64,000 nt of DNA from Immersiella caudata (lineage: Eukaryota; Ascomycota; Sordariomycetes; Sordariales; Lasiosphaeriaceae), in contig JAULSU010000006.1 of the NCBI GenBank assembly GCA_030512335.1, positions 1,550,001 to 1,614,000 on the forward strand, given 5' to 3'. A program made the position numbers and the translations under genes. Of this stretch, positions 11,481 through 21,970 are shown in pieces; the first letter of the stretch is position 1, and every line of letters starts with the position of its first letter. The notes beneath the pieces were generated by a model. That model did not search any database. It saw nothing but the letters and a program-made list of their open reading frames with translations, and was not told where the DNA came from.

Positions 11481-11954
11481 TCAGTCTCTGCGCCCTTTTC
11501 CCTTCTCAAGCAGCAGCTGCACCACCGCCTTATACCCGTTCTCAGCAGCCGACGATAGCGGCGTCTAACTATAAACATCCTTCGCCTCAGTATTAGCGCC
11601 CTTCTTGAGTAGCAGCTACACTACCGCCTTATGCCCGTTCTCAGCAACCGATAATAGCGGCGTCTGACTATAAACATCCTTCGCCTCAATATCAGCGCCG
11701 TTCTCAAACAGTAGCTGCACTACTGCCTTATACCCGTTCTCAGCGGCCCACGATAACGGTGTCTGACCATTACGGTCCTTCACCTTAACATCAGCGCCCT
11801 TCTTAAGCAGCGGCAGCTGTACCACCGCCTTATACCTGTTCTTAGCGGCTAACGATAGCGGCGTCCGGCCATTACCATCCTTCGCCTCAGCATCGGCGCC
11901 CTTCTCAAGTAGTAGCTGCACCACCGCCTCATACCCGTTCCCAGCGGCCCACAA
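11481..11954 (-). pseudogene. high-identity ankyrin-repeat array with RIP-like stops
   Basis: On the minus strand five 33-residue ankyrin units of very similar sequence follow each other, with the pattern 'NGYKAVVQLLLEKGAD' and then '(Q/R)TPLSxAAE'. The first three units are open. The fourth has TAG where the other copies have CAG, at 11616-11618 ('AVVQLL') and at 11565-11567 ('YSQTPL'). The array ends in a shifted frame at a TGA at 11481. Both stops are C-to-T changes in a CpA context on the coding strand, as repeat-induced point mutation makes. Near-identical repeats of this kind form the sensor ends of fungal NLR proteins; no NACHT or other N-terminal domain is present here, so this is a relic. 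Confidence 0.75.
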
Positions 11955-12293
11955 TAGTGTCAGAAAGAAAGGGGTTCAGGGGCCCTGGGCTTTCGGTCAG
12001 CGAAGCTGAATCCTACGGAGTGGTCTATGAAGAAGGAGGTTCTGGCTGAAAGCCAGAGCCTCAACAAGGAATACAATCAAGCCATTTTCAACCCACATTA
12101 TTTCCACCCAGTCCAAGGTGCAGTGTTTCTGACAATATCTTTACGTTTTGTCGAAGGGTAGTTAAAAGTTTCAGGTGTAGAATAACAAAAGAGTATATAA
12201 AACTAACGTATTTGATAAGCGAACGGATAAAACAAGCGAACGAATAATTTTCCACCACCCTACCAAACAATCCTCAATTACACAACTACAACA
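11955..12293. other. AT-rich intergenic region between relics
   Basis: This lies upstream of the ankyrin relic. It contains a short inverted motif (TGGCTGAAAGCCA at about 12043-12055) but no recognisable coding sequence. Confidence 0.4.
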
Positions 12294-12722
12294 CTAGGAA
12301 ATAACAATAGCTGAATCAGAAACAGATGAATCAGACGATTCTGCATCCTCCTTGTAAGTGCGCGCATTATGGCCAGCCTTACCGCACACCCCACAGCATT
12401 GAATCTTTATACGAGACCCCCTTACACCACCACCACTTTGGCATGTTTCCTGAGCTAGCTGCTCCCCCACAGCCTTCTGATCCGGTAAATCCTATGCCTC
12501 CAGTACAGCAAGTGACCCTCTAAGCCGTACACGCGTTTTTTTAGCCCTCCGTCGCTTATTAAGCCCCTTATCAGCCTTTTGTAATGTGGAGACCTCCGTA
12601 CGGAGAAGAGCCACCTTATACATCACAGCCATTATACCTTTAGCCACTCGATCTACAGCCGTTAGTATTAAAGTTAGTAAGCTGTCCTGATGGTTGAAAA
12701 TTCGATTTTTAATCAGCCCTGA
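12294..12722 (-). mobile_element. C-terminal relic of a pogo/Fot1-like transposase with zinc knuckle
   Basis: Read on the minus strand, one frame from 12722 to a TAG at 12294-12296 encodes a basic helical stretch ('LRTEVSTLQKADKGLNKRRR'), then 'KKTRVRLRGSLAVLEA', one TAG where Gln is expected, 'DLPDQKAVGEQLAQE', and a CCHC knuckle 'CGVCGKAGHNARTY' in which the last Cys has become Tyr. This order is typical of the C-terminus of fungal DDE (CENP-B/pogo class) transposases. The HTH and DDE domains are missing: the frame is cut at about 12723 and followed by an unrelated AAA fragment. Both the stop and the Cys-to-Tyr change are transitions compatible with RIP. Confidence 0.78.
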
Positions 12723-12758
12723 TTATAAGATGGTGATGGTGGCAAACGAGAGTAGTAG

Positions 12759-13453
12759 GGTGGTCCTAAGGCTACAATCAGCGCGATTTTCGGTCTTGCG
12801 CGCCAGACGGCGCCGTGCTATCTCATCTTTAAAGATCTTGACTCGCTTGAGACGGATCAAGTGAGTAGCTACTTCTTGAATGAGATTGACGGGCTGAAGA
12901 GCAATGATGGGGTCATTATTGTTGGGAGCACGAACCACTTGGAGAGGCTGGACCCAGGGATTGCGGTATGTTTATTTTACGTTCTTGTCTACGGCCTGAA
13001 TGTGTCCCTGAATGAGCCCTTCAAGTCCACCAAGTGCGTGTCTGCCCTATGAGGCACTCCTTTTGAATTGGTTCGGTCCTTGCATTTGCGCCCCCTATTC
13101 ATTTCAATGCCATCCTGAACTTCTCTCTCCAAACATGCTTCTAGAAACGCCCCTCCCGCTTCGACCGCCTCTACCTCTTCCCCTCCCCCGACTTCAAGCA
13201 GCGCGTCGCCTACTGCATGTTCTGGCAGTCCAAGCTGGCCGACAACAACACCATCGAGTTTCCCGACCAGCTCTGCGAAGCCATTGCGGACATCACGCAC
13301 GATTTTAGTTTCACCTACATCCAGGAGGCGTTTGTGGCTTCTTTGCTAGTGATTGCGGGTGGGGAGAAGGGCAAGGAGAAGGAAGAGGAGGAGGAGTATG
13401 CTTGGGTGGTGACGACGAAGGGAGGAGGGGATTTGGAGGATTTGGAGCTGTAG
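12759..13453 (+). pseudogene. fragment of an AAA ATPase gene (N-terminal half missing)
   Basis: Two exons are readable: 12759-12965, then an intron 12966-13144 (donor GTATGT, acceptor TTCTAG), then 13145-13453. They encode the second half of an AAA module: 'IFGLARQTAPCYLIFKDLDS' (Walker B region), 'VIIVGSTNHLERLDPGIA' (sensor 1), and after the intron 'KRPSRFDRLYLFPSPDFKQR' (arginine-finger region) and a helical lid. The Walker A P-loop and everything before it are absent: a stop lies just upstream at 12756-12758 and a transposase relic begins at 12722. The best family fit is the fungal AAA ATPases related to Bcs1/spastin-type modules. It cannot bind and hydrolyse ATP as it stands, so it is called a pseudogene fragment. 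Confidence 0.75.
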
Positions 13454-13879
13454 GTGGAGATGAACAGGCAGGTGGCTATTTTGCGGGAGAGTATTGAGAA
13501 GAGGGAGGCCATTGGGAAGGGGAAGGGCGCTGCGAGGGAGGTGGTTGCTTGCGAGGGGTGATCACTGAGGCTCCTATTGCTTTCTGTACGATACTATGCC
13601 AATTTCAAGCTCTTTTCTCTTCAATTTCAGTTCAAGCCATTCGCCATAACTTTCTAGATGCGAGGGGTAGGTAGGTACATACGATGAAATGACCTCTGCT
13701 AAAAATAGCGTGGTGGCGCCGCCACAACTGCCAACATCATACCCTACCTTGTCGAGATATCACAGTTTTGTGCTCAACTGCTTCCTTGCGGCATTTTCCC
13801 CCAACTACCTCCTTGCGGCAATTTTCCCCAACTACCTCCTGATATTCATCAGCTCATCAGCACATCCGAGGTCTGCAAG
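13454..13879. other. intergenic region, promoter of the seven-helix protein
   Basis: A short duplicated block (CAACTACCTCCTTGCGGCA near 13,803 and its partial copy just after) lies upstream of the ATG at 13880. No gene is seen. Confidence 0.5.
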
Positions 13880-15429
13880 ATGAACACAAACCTCCGCTTC
13901 ACCTACCCAAACTGGACTGCGCCACCAATCGCCCAGCTCAACTTCTCAACAAACTGCACCATCGTCGCCGCGTGGGCCCGGACTTGGCTCTCTGACGGAG
14001 TTGGCGTGGATGACGATGCAACCGCAAACCACTTTCGCCAGGCTCTGCCCGCGAACCTGCAAGGTATTCCCAGCGATGGCCAACTTGTCGACTGGTTTCG
14101 AACCTTGCTCGCGATACGAAAACGAGATAGAATGAACAACACGGTCCTCTACAACAGCTCGAATCCGGATCCGTGGTTCAACGTGACAGTCAACCCGTTC
14201 ACTGCCTGCTTAGAGAATGTCTGTCAAGCAATACCGTGGAGCGGCGTCCCGGACATTACGGGACCGGGAGTGTGTCATCATCGCAATTATACCTAATCCA
14301 GTACGCTGACAAGAACAGGTCATGACGAGCGCGTGGATTCAGGCCGTTCTTGCCACCACCTTTGCGCTCCTTTCCGCTTGGGAATGGCTTCTGCGCCGAA
14401 AGGGCAACGTCCCAGGCAGGAAACTCCAGCTCGTCTTCTCCGCTTTCAGCGAGGCTCTAGACATGTTCACCAACGGGGGCCTGATTCTTAGCCTTTGTAT
14501 CAATTTTGCCGCCCTTGTTCTCATCTCCCAGCGAAACAACGTGGGCGATGGAGCGCAGCTGGCCTTGGCGCACGACATGGCTGTCTTTTCGTTCGCTGCC
14601 TGCGGATTCCCAGCCATCGTGCACGAAGAGGTACACAAAGAGAACGACAAGAGCGGGAGCAGAAACTTGATTTTATTAATCAACTTCGTACTCTACGCCG
14701 TGGTCGGGAACATGGCGCCGGTGTTCTCGGTCAAGTTTGAACACACCGACTCCTGGGAGGTGTACTGTTTTTGGGATATTATTCCCACCGAGCGGCGCGT
14801 TACCATGCTGGTAGTCATGATTATCACCTACGTGCTCTGGACGTGGTTGCTGTTGTTTTTCGTGCTCCCTTGGTTGCTGAAGAAACACTTTGTCAAGGTG
14901 GCTGGGTGGTTGAAAATGGGTCGCAAGGTCGTGAATATATACATCATGGCAATGACGGCCTTCTTGATGTGGTATATGCTTTTGACAGTTACCGTGGTCA
15001 GGCAACTCCTGTTGCAACGGAGCGGTTTCGGGAGCGAGGATCTCCGAATGTCGTTTGGTCAGATTCTCAGCTTGGGGACATGGCTGCCGGTTATTATCGA
15101 ACTGTACTATTTGTTCAAGAGTAAGTCAGGGGCATCCTTGCCAGACGGAGCGCCGGTGCTAACAACAACGCACAGAGGGTTTGTTAGAGGCCAGAAATGA
15201 CGGTGTTCCGGACGGACAAGCCGCGGCCAAAGATGCGTCAAGTGTACCGCCGACTGATACCTCCATCGATGGCGCCGGCCAACAGAGCCCCGAAGTTAGC
15301 GACGAAGGCACGGGTTTGCTCCTAATGGACATGCAACGGTCCGGTCTGAGTAGTCACCGGGTCTCGAATAGATCCGTTATCTCTCTAGAGTCCGGCCCGG
15401 AACAGGCACCGAGGAGCATAACGTTCTAG
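13880..15429 (+). CDS. polytopic (about seven-helix) membrane protein, function unknown
   Basis: Three exons, 13880-14269, 14319-15120 and 15176-15429, are joined over 49- and 55-bp introns (donors GTGTGT and GTAAGT; branches GCTGACAA and GCTAACAA), giving 481 residues. The N-terminal 125 residues are extracellular-like, with several N-glycosylation sequons (NWT, NFS, NNT, NVT) and paired cysteines near 'ACLENVCQAIPW'. Seven hydrophobic segments follow, for example 'IQAVLATTFALLSAWEWLL', 'LILLINFVLYAVVGNM' and 'LWTWLLLFFVLPWLL', then a Ser-rich cytosolic tail. This is a common architecture among fungal integral membrane proteins without known function. I see no GPCR signature beyond the helix count. 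Splice signals and frame phases agree fully. Confidence 0.85.
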
Positions 15430-16075
15430 TACAAGTTGAAGAGCCTTGTCGGGCTACTCTATACTCTTCAGACCTGACTTGGCCCTTGGCAGGCGGGCAG
15501 AGCCAGAAAGATTTCAAAGTTAACCAGCAAGATAGAGATGTTTTCTTTTCAACCTGACAGACGCCCTGAAGGATTGCAGGTTCTCGTAATATAACCGTGC
15601 CGACTGAAATGCTACGGTGTAGTAATGTGAGAATCTATTTCATCCAAGGTTTCTTCTATAGCCAACACACCCCACCTGTCCCAACCACCAGCATATTCCA
15701 CCTTGGCAAACCCCCCTTGCAACCTCCTCAACACACACTCCTAGTTTTGGGCTACCTGTATCCCAAAAACTTGGACCTCGCGAAAAGTTACCATTCGAAC
15801 CGCGGAGCACTGCCCACTCTTCTAAACTATGTTTGGTGACTTCTCTGATCATTTCCTGATCCACTCCTGAGCAATCACTGAGTAGCGCCTAAGTGAGGTG
15901 GCTAGGGGTACGGCGGGTAACTGGGGCTGGAGAGGGCAACTTTAGGGTAAAACAACAGTCTAAGCAGGAGATAAATCCGGGTCATTAGCAGTGTTCCGGC
16001 TTTCCGATGGCCATCAGGCTTGAGGATGTATTAAGAAGGCCTAAGAGACGCGGAGAGCGACATGTATAACTAACC
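15430..16075. other. intergenic region
   Basis: This is the 3' flank of the membrane protein gene. Short ORFs have no domain. Nothing else is seen. Confidence 0.4.
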
Positions 16076-16456
16076 ATGACTGATGGCATTGAGATTGCCA
16101 CTGCGTGTTGGGAGGCAGCAAGCGGGCACAACCCTTCAGTCACACGCTTCCTACGCACACAGCAAGAGATGCAGCAGAGGTGCAAGGAGCAAATGGGGCG
16201 CTGGCAAAAACCGGCCCAGCAGCGGCAGGCACGTGAGAAGCGGTTGGCGAATCGGGACCACGCTAGAGGAGTACAAAAAACGGAGCAAAGAGCGGCGCAG
16301 AGAAGAGCAAAGAAGACGACGCAACGTCTGCAAGAGGCGCAAGAAAGGACCAACACAGCCAAACGCCATCTCCAGGAAGCCGAGCAGCGTTGCCGCGAAA
16401 TGGAGGCGGAAAACAAACAATTGAGGCGGGACCTAAAAAGAATGAGGGACAAGTAG
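16076..16456 (+). CDS. small coiled-coil protein, hypothetical
   Basis: A single ORF of 126 residues from an ATG to TAG. After about residue 30 the sequence is almost entirely charged heptads (Gln, Arg, Glu, Lys, Ala), ending in 'EMEAENKQLRRDLKRMRDK', a classic coiled coil with leucine-zipper spacing. No family is recognised. It could be a real small protein or the 3' end of a longer, decayed gene; the lack of a signal in the N-terminal 30 residues leaves this open. Confidence 0.35.
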   Translation: MTDGIEIATACWEAASGHNPSVTRFLRTQQEMQQRCKEQMGRWQKPAQQRQAREKRLANRDHARGVQKTEQRAAQRRAKKTTQRLQEAQERTNTAKRHLQEAEQRCREMEAENKQLRRDLKRMRDK

Positions 16457-16578
16457 AGTAAAGCTGCCCTTTGGAGGGGGTGCGTTGCAGATGGCAGGAA
16501 GTAAGGCTAGATTAGCTGCAAAGGCGTTGGATCGTCGGATCGGCTTTCAACATCACAGCCTCACGTTTCCAAGGGGAT

Positions 16579-17020
16579 TTAGACGTCGGTCCTCCGATTT
16601 TCAATATCCTCACAAGTCGCTAGCCCTTGCACGACGGTCGTCAGATGCTCATTCTGTCTCGTCTGCTCAAGAACTGCCTCAGTATTCTGCCACATCTCTG
16701 TCCTCACATCGGAAAGAAGCTTGACGATCGATTCCTGTGGCACAGGGACGGGACCCTGAACGACATTCATGATCGATCGGACATCTGTGTCGATCTTCCC
16801 AGTCTTATCGTGAAGCCTAGCCAGCACTACAGCCAGAGGACTGAGGTGTTCTGAAAGGGGGTAGGCCTCGGGGAACCATGTGAAAAAGCAAGTCGCAAAT
16901 GGCAAAGATACGAGCCGAGTCCTGGAACTTTATTTTGCCATCAGCAAACGTGTGACCGGCTGTTAGCGGCAAGCGAGGCTGACAGGAGACCATCGAGTTG
17001 TGAAGTACCAAAGTTGGCAA
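16579..17020 (-). pseudogene. fragment of an unknown protein, broken by one frameshift
   Basis: On the minus strand a frame reading 'DGKIKFQDSARIFAICDLLF' breaks at about 16,880 and continues in the next frame as 'PEAYPLSEHLSPLAVVLARL' followed by 'KTGKIDTDVRSIMNVVQGPV' and a helical end. The two parts overlap over the same bases, so a single-base indel near the C run in 'ggttcccc' restores one protein of roughly 140 residues. I do not recognise the family; the C-terminal half looks like a helical N-terminal module such as precedes fungal STAND or ankyrin proteins, but this is a guess. Frameshift or sequence error are both possible. Confidence 0.4.
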
Positions 17021-17058
17021 TGTTTGCAGCGTTATAGAATAATTCGACTAATAGGATA

Positions 17059-17127
17059 GCTGTTCTGGAGCAAACAAAATTTTCACAATGGTGTTGTTGT
17101 TCACCCCGTTGTTTGCTCCAAAACAGC
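17059..17127. repeat. inverted repeat with 19-bp arms
   Basis: Arms at 17059-17077 (GCTGTTCTGGAGCAAACAA) and 17109-17127 (TTGTTTGCTCCAAAACAGC) are complementary with one mismatch around a 31-base spacer. It could be a hairpin in a transcript, a tiny MITE-like element or a transposon footprint. The following bases repeat GCTGTTGTG. Confidence 0.8.
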
Positions 17128-19186
17128 GCTGTTGTGTAGGCTGTAGAACATAGCTCTCTTCTATATCATCATGACCGCATTTCTCGTCTTGGTCTTCTCA
17201 TAATCTCGCTTCTCCGACCACCATGCCCGACACGCAGGATTGCTCGCAGGCTGCTCTCTCTCCCAATTTCTCTCCTCATCACGTAGCTCTTCCGATGGTT
17301 CACACCACATAGGTTCGCTCAGCTTGCACCTTAGTCCCAACGCCGCTAACTCCATCCAGCCTTGCAAAGATTCTCAGTTGAGGACCACACCAACAACATC
17401 GCCACCGCTGCCGCCAGCACCGAGGCCATGGCCGCCACTACCAGCAAGAAGAGCGCGCACGAGAACTATCCAAGCTCAGGACAAGAAGGAGGAACGCGCA
17501 CACCAGGAGCGCCTCGCATTGATCGACCTGGCCAAAGTTAGCAACGCCACGTTCCACTTCGCGGGCACCGTCTTTAGCGTCATGTCGAAGGAGACTGCCG
17601 ATGCCGACACCAACACCAACACGAATGCGGTTGCTAGGCGGCGGGAGGAGACGAGAGTTGCGACAAAGTGTAGGAACGGGCATGAGGTGAATCACAAAGC
17701 ATTCCGCCACTGATAAGTCGCTGTGCTGTGTTTTTTTTTTTTTTTTTTTGTGCATTCTTTCCCACATAAGATCTAACGAAAGGATTAAGATCGGACACGA
17801 GGTAATCTCAGCGCACACGTAAAGGCTTACGCAAAGCTGCGAGCTGGCCTATGTCGACAGCCAAGTCTTACCCTGGTGTTTATATTCAGGCTCGCTGTCG
17901 ACATCATCCTCCAAGGAGCACTTGGTGGTGGGCGTGCACGGCCTCCGAGTAAAGGCCAATTCAGCGAAAAAATAACGGTCGAGGCGGATGCGAGTACATT
18001 TTGCTTGGCGGCAAAACCGCTTCTCTCTTGGCTCCCTCAAGCACAACCAGCCCAATCCAAACAGGCCGCTCATCGGGCGCTGACACTGTGAGCTTCGGCC
18101 ACAATAACATTGCTATGCATTATGAAGAAAAGCGCACCCACCAGCAAGATACCGCAGTGCACTTCCAGGATGTTTTTCAAATGGAGCGATACTTTTTCCA
18201 CCGACTGTAGCAGCACTACTGCCCTCTGCTACAGCGGTCAGACCACTATCAAAGGTGGGGTTCTGTGACGACCTGTGGGTCACCCTTGTTGACACGGGCC
18301 GGACCGACGTGTTCCCACAGCCGCCACCGTATGCTAAGACATTAAGCACCGTGTAGAAACACTGTGTGATCATCGTGATCACTTGGTGTAACGAGTGAGC
18401 ATAATGAGCAGGGCAGAAAGCCGCTCATCCTGCTCATTCCCCAGGAGCAGTGATCACAGTGACCAAGGTACAAGTTACCTCGCCCACCTCCTGGTATAGA
18501 TAGCAAACAGCTTAGCTAGTTGATGTGAGGAATTTCCCTGGTTCTTCACGCAAGTATTCGCCTCGTCAATTGAGCCAACTTTCAATTGTGTCCTAGTGCA
18601 TAGTCACCCCGCGTGCTACTGTGTACTACAGCGACATACGACCATTGACCTAGTGAACCCCCGTCTGCAAGGACTTGCTTCTGTATTACCCCTCTCACCT
18701 AAACCAACCACCCGTCGACATGCACTGGTCGTAACAGGGTTCGAACCGACCAACTGCCGACGGCCGTGCAACGTCTTCCAAACCCTCGGGACCGACATCC
18801 GCTGCCCTGCTCCAAATGGAATAGCATCTGGTTGAGCACGAGTCGCGATGCATCTCACCCAGTCAAGTCTTCCTCAATTGCAGGGGTTGGGCACATTACT
18901 ATTGATGGGGCAATGCCTTGGCAACCAAATGGGCCATGGTTGCAGGTTGTGCAGACAAGGGCCGGGGAGCAGCCGCTGCCATTCAATCCCGTTGATCCCA
19001 GTTAGCCGACCACAGCGCCCATATGGGGTAACCCAGAGAATATGCAAGGCGATCAGGAAATGGCATCGCTGATCAGGCGCGCATACCAACCATCTGTGTA
19101 TAAGAGCTGGTGACGAGCCCTCGAGTTCTCTCTGTCGTGGTTGTCGCAGACATTTTCTCCGTGGGAGGAGCACTCAGGCGACCGAC
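17128..19186. other. long region without a confident gene; P450 promoter at the right end
   Basis: A weak + strand frame at 17240-17713 ends in 'LIDLAKVSNATFHFAGTVFS' and a charged tail, which might be the 3' part of a real gene, but no domain or splice signals support it. A run of 19 T lies at 17731-17749. Imperfect palindromic GTGATCAC-type blocks lie at 18,362-18,470. A GGTTCGAACC motif at about 18,738 does not fold into a tRNA. The rest is unassigned upstream sequence of the P450 gene. Confidence 0.4.
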
Positions 19187-20850
19187 ATGGAAGGCTCGAA
19201 GGAGAAGCTCTTGCCCGTTTCTGAGGCGGGCTTTGTTTCTTTGGGTTTAGCATCAAAAACCTTGCCAGAACTTCTTGTCCTCACCGCCACCGTTGTTGCA
19301 ATCGCCCTTTTCACCTGGGTCGCGGTATCCTTGACGACCTCCCCAATTCGCCATGTCCCCGGCCCATTCTTCGCCAAGTTCACCAACCTCTGGCGCCTTT
19401 CCGCAATCTGGAGCGATCGATACCCCCTCACCATCCAGCAACTTCACAAAAAGCATGGTCCAGCCGTACGCATCGGGCCCAATACCGTGACGCTGGACTT
19501 CCCCGAGCTCATCAAGGCCATCCACGGCACCGACGGCAAGTTTCGCAAAACGGGGTTCTACGCCTCGGCCAGCGCAGTCGTCGATGGCAACCTCATCTAC
19601 ACCCTTTTCGGCGAGCCCAATCCCGAACGACATGCTCTCGCCAGACGGCCGGTAAACAAGTTCTACACGACAGGTGCTGCGCTAGAGCTGGAGCCCCATA
19701 TGGACAACGCCATCCGTGAGCTGTGCTCGCAGCTGGACAAACGCTTCGCAAATACCGGCGCGGTGTGCGACATGTGGCAGTGGTCGCTGTTTCTCATCTG
19801 GGACCTCAGCAGCCATATCATCTTCAGCCGCGGCTTCGGATACCTCGAGAACGGCAGCGATTTTGACAAGAGCATTGCGCTGTCTGCCACCATCAACAGC
19901 TACTTCCAGACGGTCGGTCAGATGCCCTGGCTGGACTGGTGGCTCGACAAGAACCCGATTGTGCGAATTGGGCCTCCGACATTCACCAGTCTGATGAAGG
20001 TCGCAGTTGACGGCTACACTGCCCGTCTGACAGGTGCCGATAGGGAAAAGGGCTTTGATCCTGACAAACCAGACTACCTTCAGCACTTCATCAACGCCAA
20101 GAGTGAGTACCCTGACACCGTGAGCGACGCCTCCGTTGTGGCATGGACGATGCAGCACATCGTCGCCGGAGCGGATACCACGGCCATCGTCATGACGGCT
20201 GCGATCTACTTCATCATCAGCCACCCCGAAGTCCACGCCAAGGTGGCAGCCGAGGTTCGCGCTGCGGGGCTCGATAAGAATGAACCCGTCCCGTACAACG
20301 TTGCTAGGCAGCTCCCATATCTAGACGCCGTCTGGCATGAGGCGATCCGATTGCAACCCATCGCAGGCGCACGTACGTTCCCACACTCTCTTCGAGAGGT
20401 TGACCACCCGGATACTGACACTAATTGTTCTTTTCAGTCTACGAACGACATGCTCCCCCCGAGGGTCTCGCCCTCCCGAACGGGGTCTTCATTCCAGGCG
20501 GGACCGGCGTAGGCCTCAATCCATACATTACCAGCCGCAACACGACCATTTTTGGATCCGACGCAGAGATATTCAGCCCTGAACGCTGGCTGCAGCGCCC
20601 AGACGAGGATGCCAGCGAGTGGAACGCACGAATGCGCTTGCAGCGCAGCGTAGCCGACTTTACGTTTGGAGCCGGGTCTAGGATCTGCTTGGGAAGGAAC
20701 CTGGCTATCGTTGAAAGCTACAAGATTTTGGCTACGCTTTTGAACCGCTACGATCTCTACTTCGAGGGGCCCAACGGGGGTTTTGAGCTGAAGGGTGGTT
20801 GGTTGAGGGTGCCCAAGAGGTTAATGGTGAGGATGAAGATCAGAGAGTGA
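19187..20850 (+). CDS. cytochrome P450 monooxygenase (microsomal)
   Basis: Exons 19187-20372 and 20438-20850 (65-bp intron, donor GTACGT, acceptor TTTTCAG) give 532 residues. An N-terminal membrane anchor ('LPELLVLTATVVAIALFTWV', about 26-45) is followed by the proline hinge 'HVPGPFFAKFTNLW'. The I-helix oxygen-binding motif 'AGADTT', the K-helix 'EAIR', the 'PERW' motif and the haem loop 'FTFGAGSRICLGRNLA' (Cys about 478) are all present, so the enzyme should be active. It hydroxylates or otherwise oxidises a small molecule at the ER with electrons from P450 reductase. Overall it resembles the pisatin demethylase-like class of fungal P450s, but the substrate cannot be told. No biosynthetic cluster surrounds it. 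Confidence 0.95.
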
Positions 20851-21455
20851 GAGGAGTTTTCGCTATGAGCCAAATTCTAAATATATTGTTCTGCTTGTGC
20901 CGTCGCTACACTTAAGGTGTGCGGGTAGATATGAACAGCGCTGAAACAAGCCGAGCCCCGGCATTTGGTAGCAAAAGAACAGCGAGGCCAACAAACGTGC
21001 GCTCATGTGGATGCCGCCGTCACCCCCATGACCGCGAGCTTGGTCATCTGGCAGAGAAATCGAAACAGGACGGCTGTCGTGCGGCCATGGCCCCACCAGT
21101 TAAGACCCAGTCCCACACAGAGGGGGGCCTCTTCCGGGCCCCCCCGGAGGTACAGGTAGCAAGTGCGAGTGATGGGATGAAATCGACATCATGGGTTTCT
21201 GTGCTCTGTGACAAGAAGATAGATGCCTTGTCTTGCCATCCGAAGAAGAGAGCGCTGTGTGGGGGACCCAGTGCAAACTGCCACCAGAGGGATAAATACC
21301 TCGCTACGGTTCTCCGCTGTGTGTCTCTACTGTCTCTCCCCCTTCACCCTTTACGCCTGAGCTTCACCCTTAGTTTTCAACCTTGACACCCAGATTTTGC
21401 CGCCCAACGCTCCCTGTCCTGCCCTACCTCTCCACGCCGCAAACAGCAACCAAAT
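20851..21455. other. intergenic region with a promoter-like end
   Basis: The part at about 21,290-21,450 looks like a fungal core promoter: an AT-rich GATAAATACC box followed by long CT-rich tracts and then an ATG at 21456 in the good context CAACCAAATATG. What it drives is unclear. Confidence 0.35.
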
Positions 21456-21710
21456 ATGACGGTCCCGCTAGCCCAGGAGCAAACACACGACATCGAAAGC
21501 GCCATCGCGATGGATGTCCAGTCGCGAGCATGGAAGCACAAGAGCACACTGGTGTTGGCGTTGGCCGGCGACGGGGAACTTTTGTTTTCGGTTTTATGGT
21601 GCTTTTTTTTTTTTTTTTTTTTTTACTTTGGTGTCACTCGAAGCCGTGGCTCCACGGTCGCCACGTTCAGGATTTCTTCACACATTGGGTACAGTGAATT
21701 GTCCCGCTAG
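21456..21710 (+). CDS. hypothetical short ORF disrupted by a poly-T tract
   Basis: An ATG in good context opens 'MTVPLAQEQTHDIESAIAMD' and then meets a run of 22 T (21603-21624), which codes poly-Phe and gives a nonsense tail to 21710. The first about 40 codons behind a promoter-like sequence suggest the start of a lost gene. No domain is recognised, and it may not be coding. Confidence 0.2.
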   Translation: MTVPLAQEQTHDIESAIAMDVQSRAWKHKSTLVLALAGDGELLFSVLWCFFFFFFFYFGVTRSRGSTVATFRISSHIGYSELSR

Positions 21711-21970
21711 GTCTAGGCGTGAAGGGTGAGCCTGTGCTCGACCCCGGGGGAGTTGGCATAGCTCAAGCCGATAGCTCACAGGCTAGCGTGCTGTGCCCTC
21801 TTGTTGACCCTCATTAAGCCCTAGTTTGGGTCGTTTGAGATGGCTGCCGGCTTTCTCCAAGATTGAAAGAACTATATGAAGAGGGTCGTAATTGCGCCTA
21901 AAAGCGCCATTATACAGCGGGGGCCCGAGAGAAACGTCAAGAGCCAAAGTGGCCAACCCCTAGGTGCTTG

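Noticed and set aside
18725..18760. tRNA-like GGTTCGAACC
   Set aside because: The bases around it do not form a T-arm stem on either strand, and no D-arm or acceptor stem can be found.
19187..20850. Secondary-metabolite cluster around the P450
   Set aside because: No polyketide synthase, peptide synthetase, terpene cyclase or transporter is near; the P450 stands alone.
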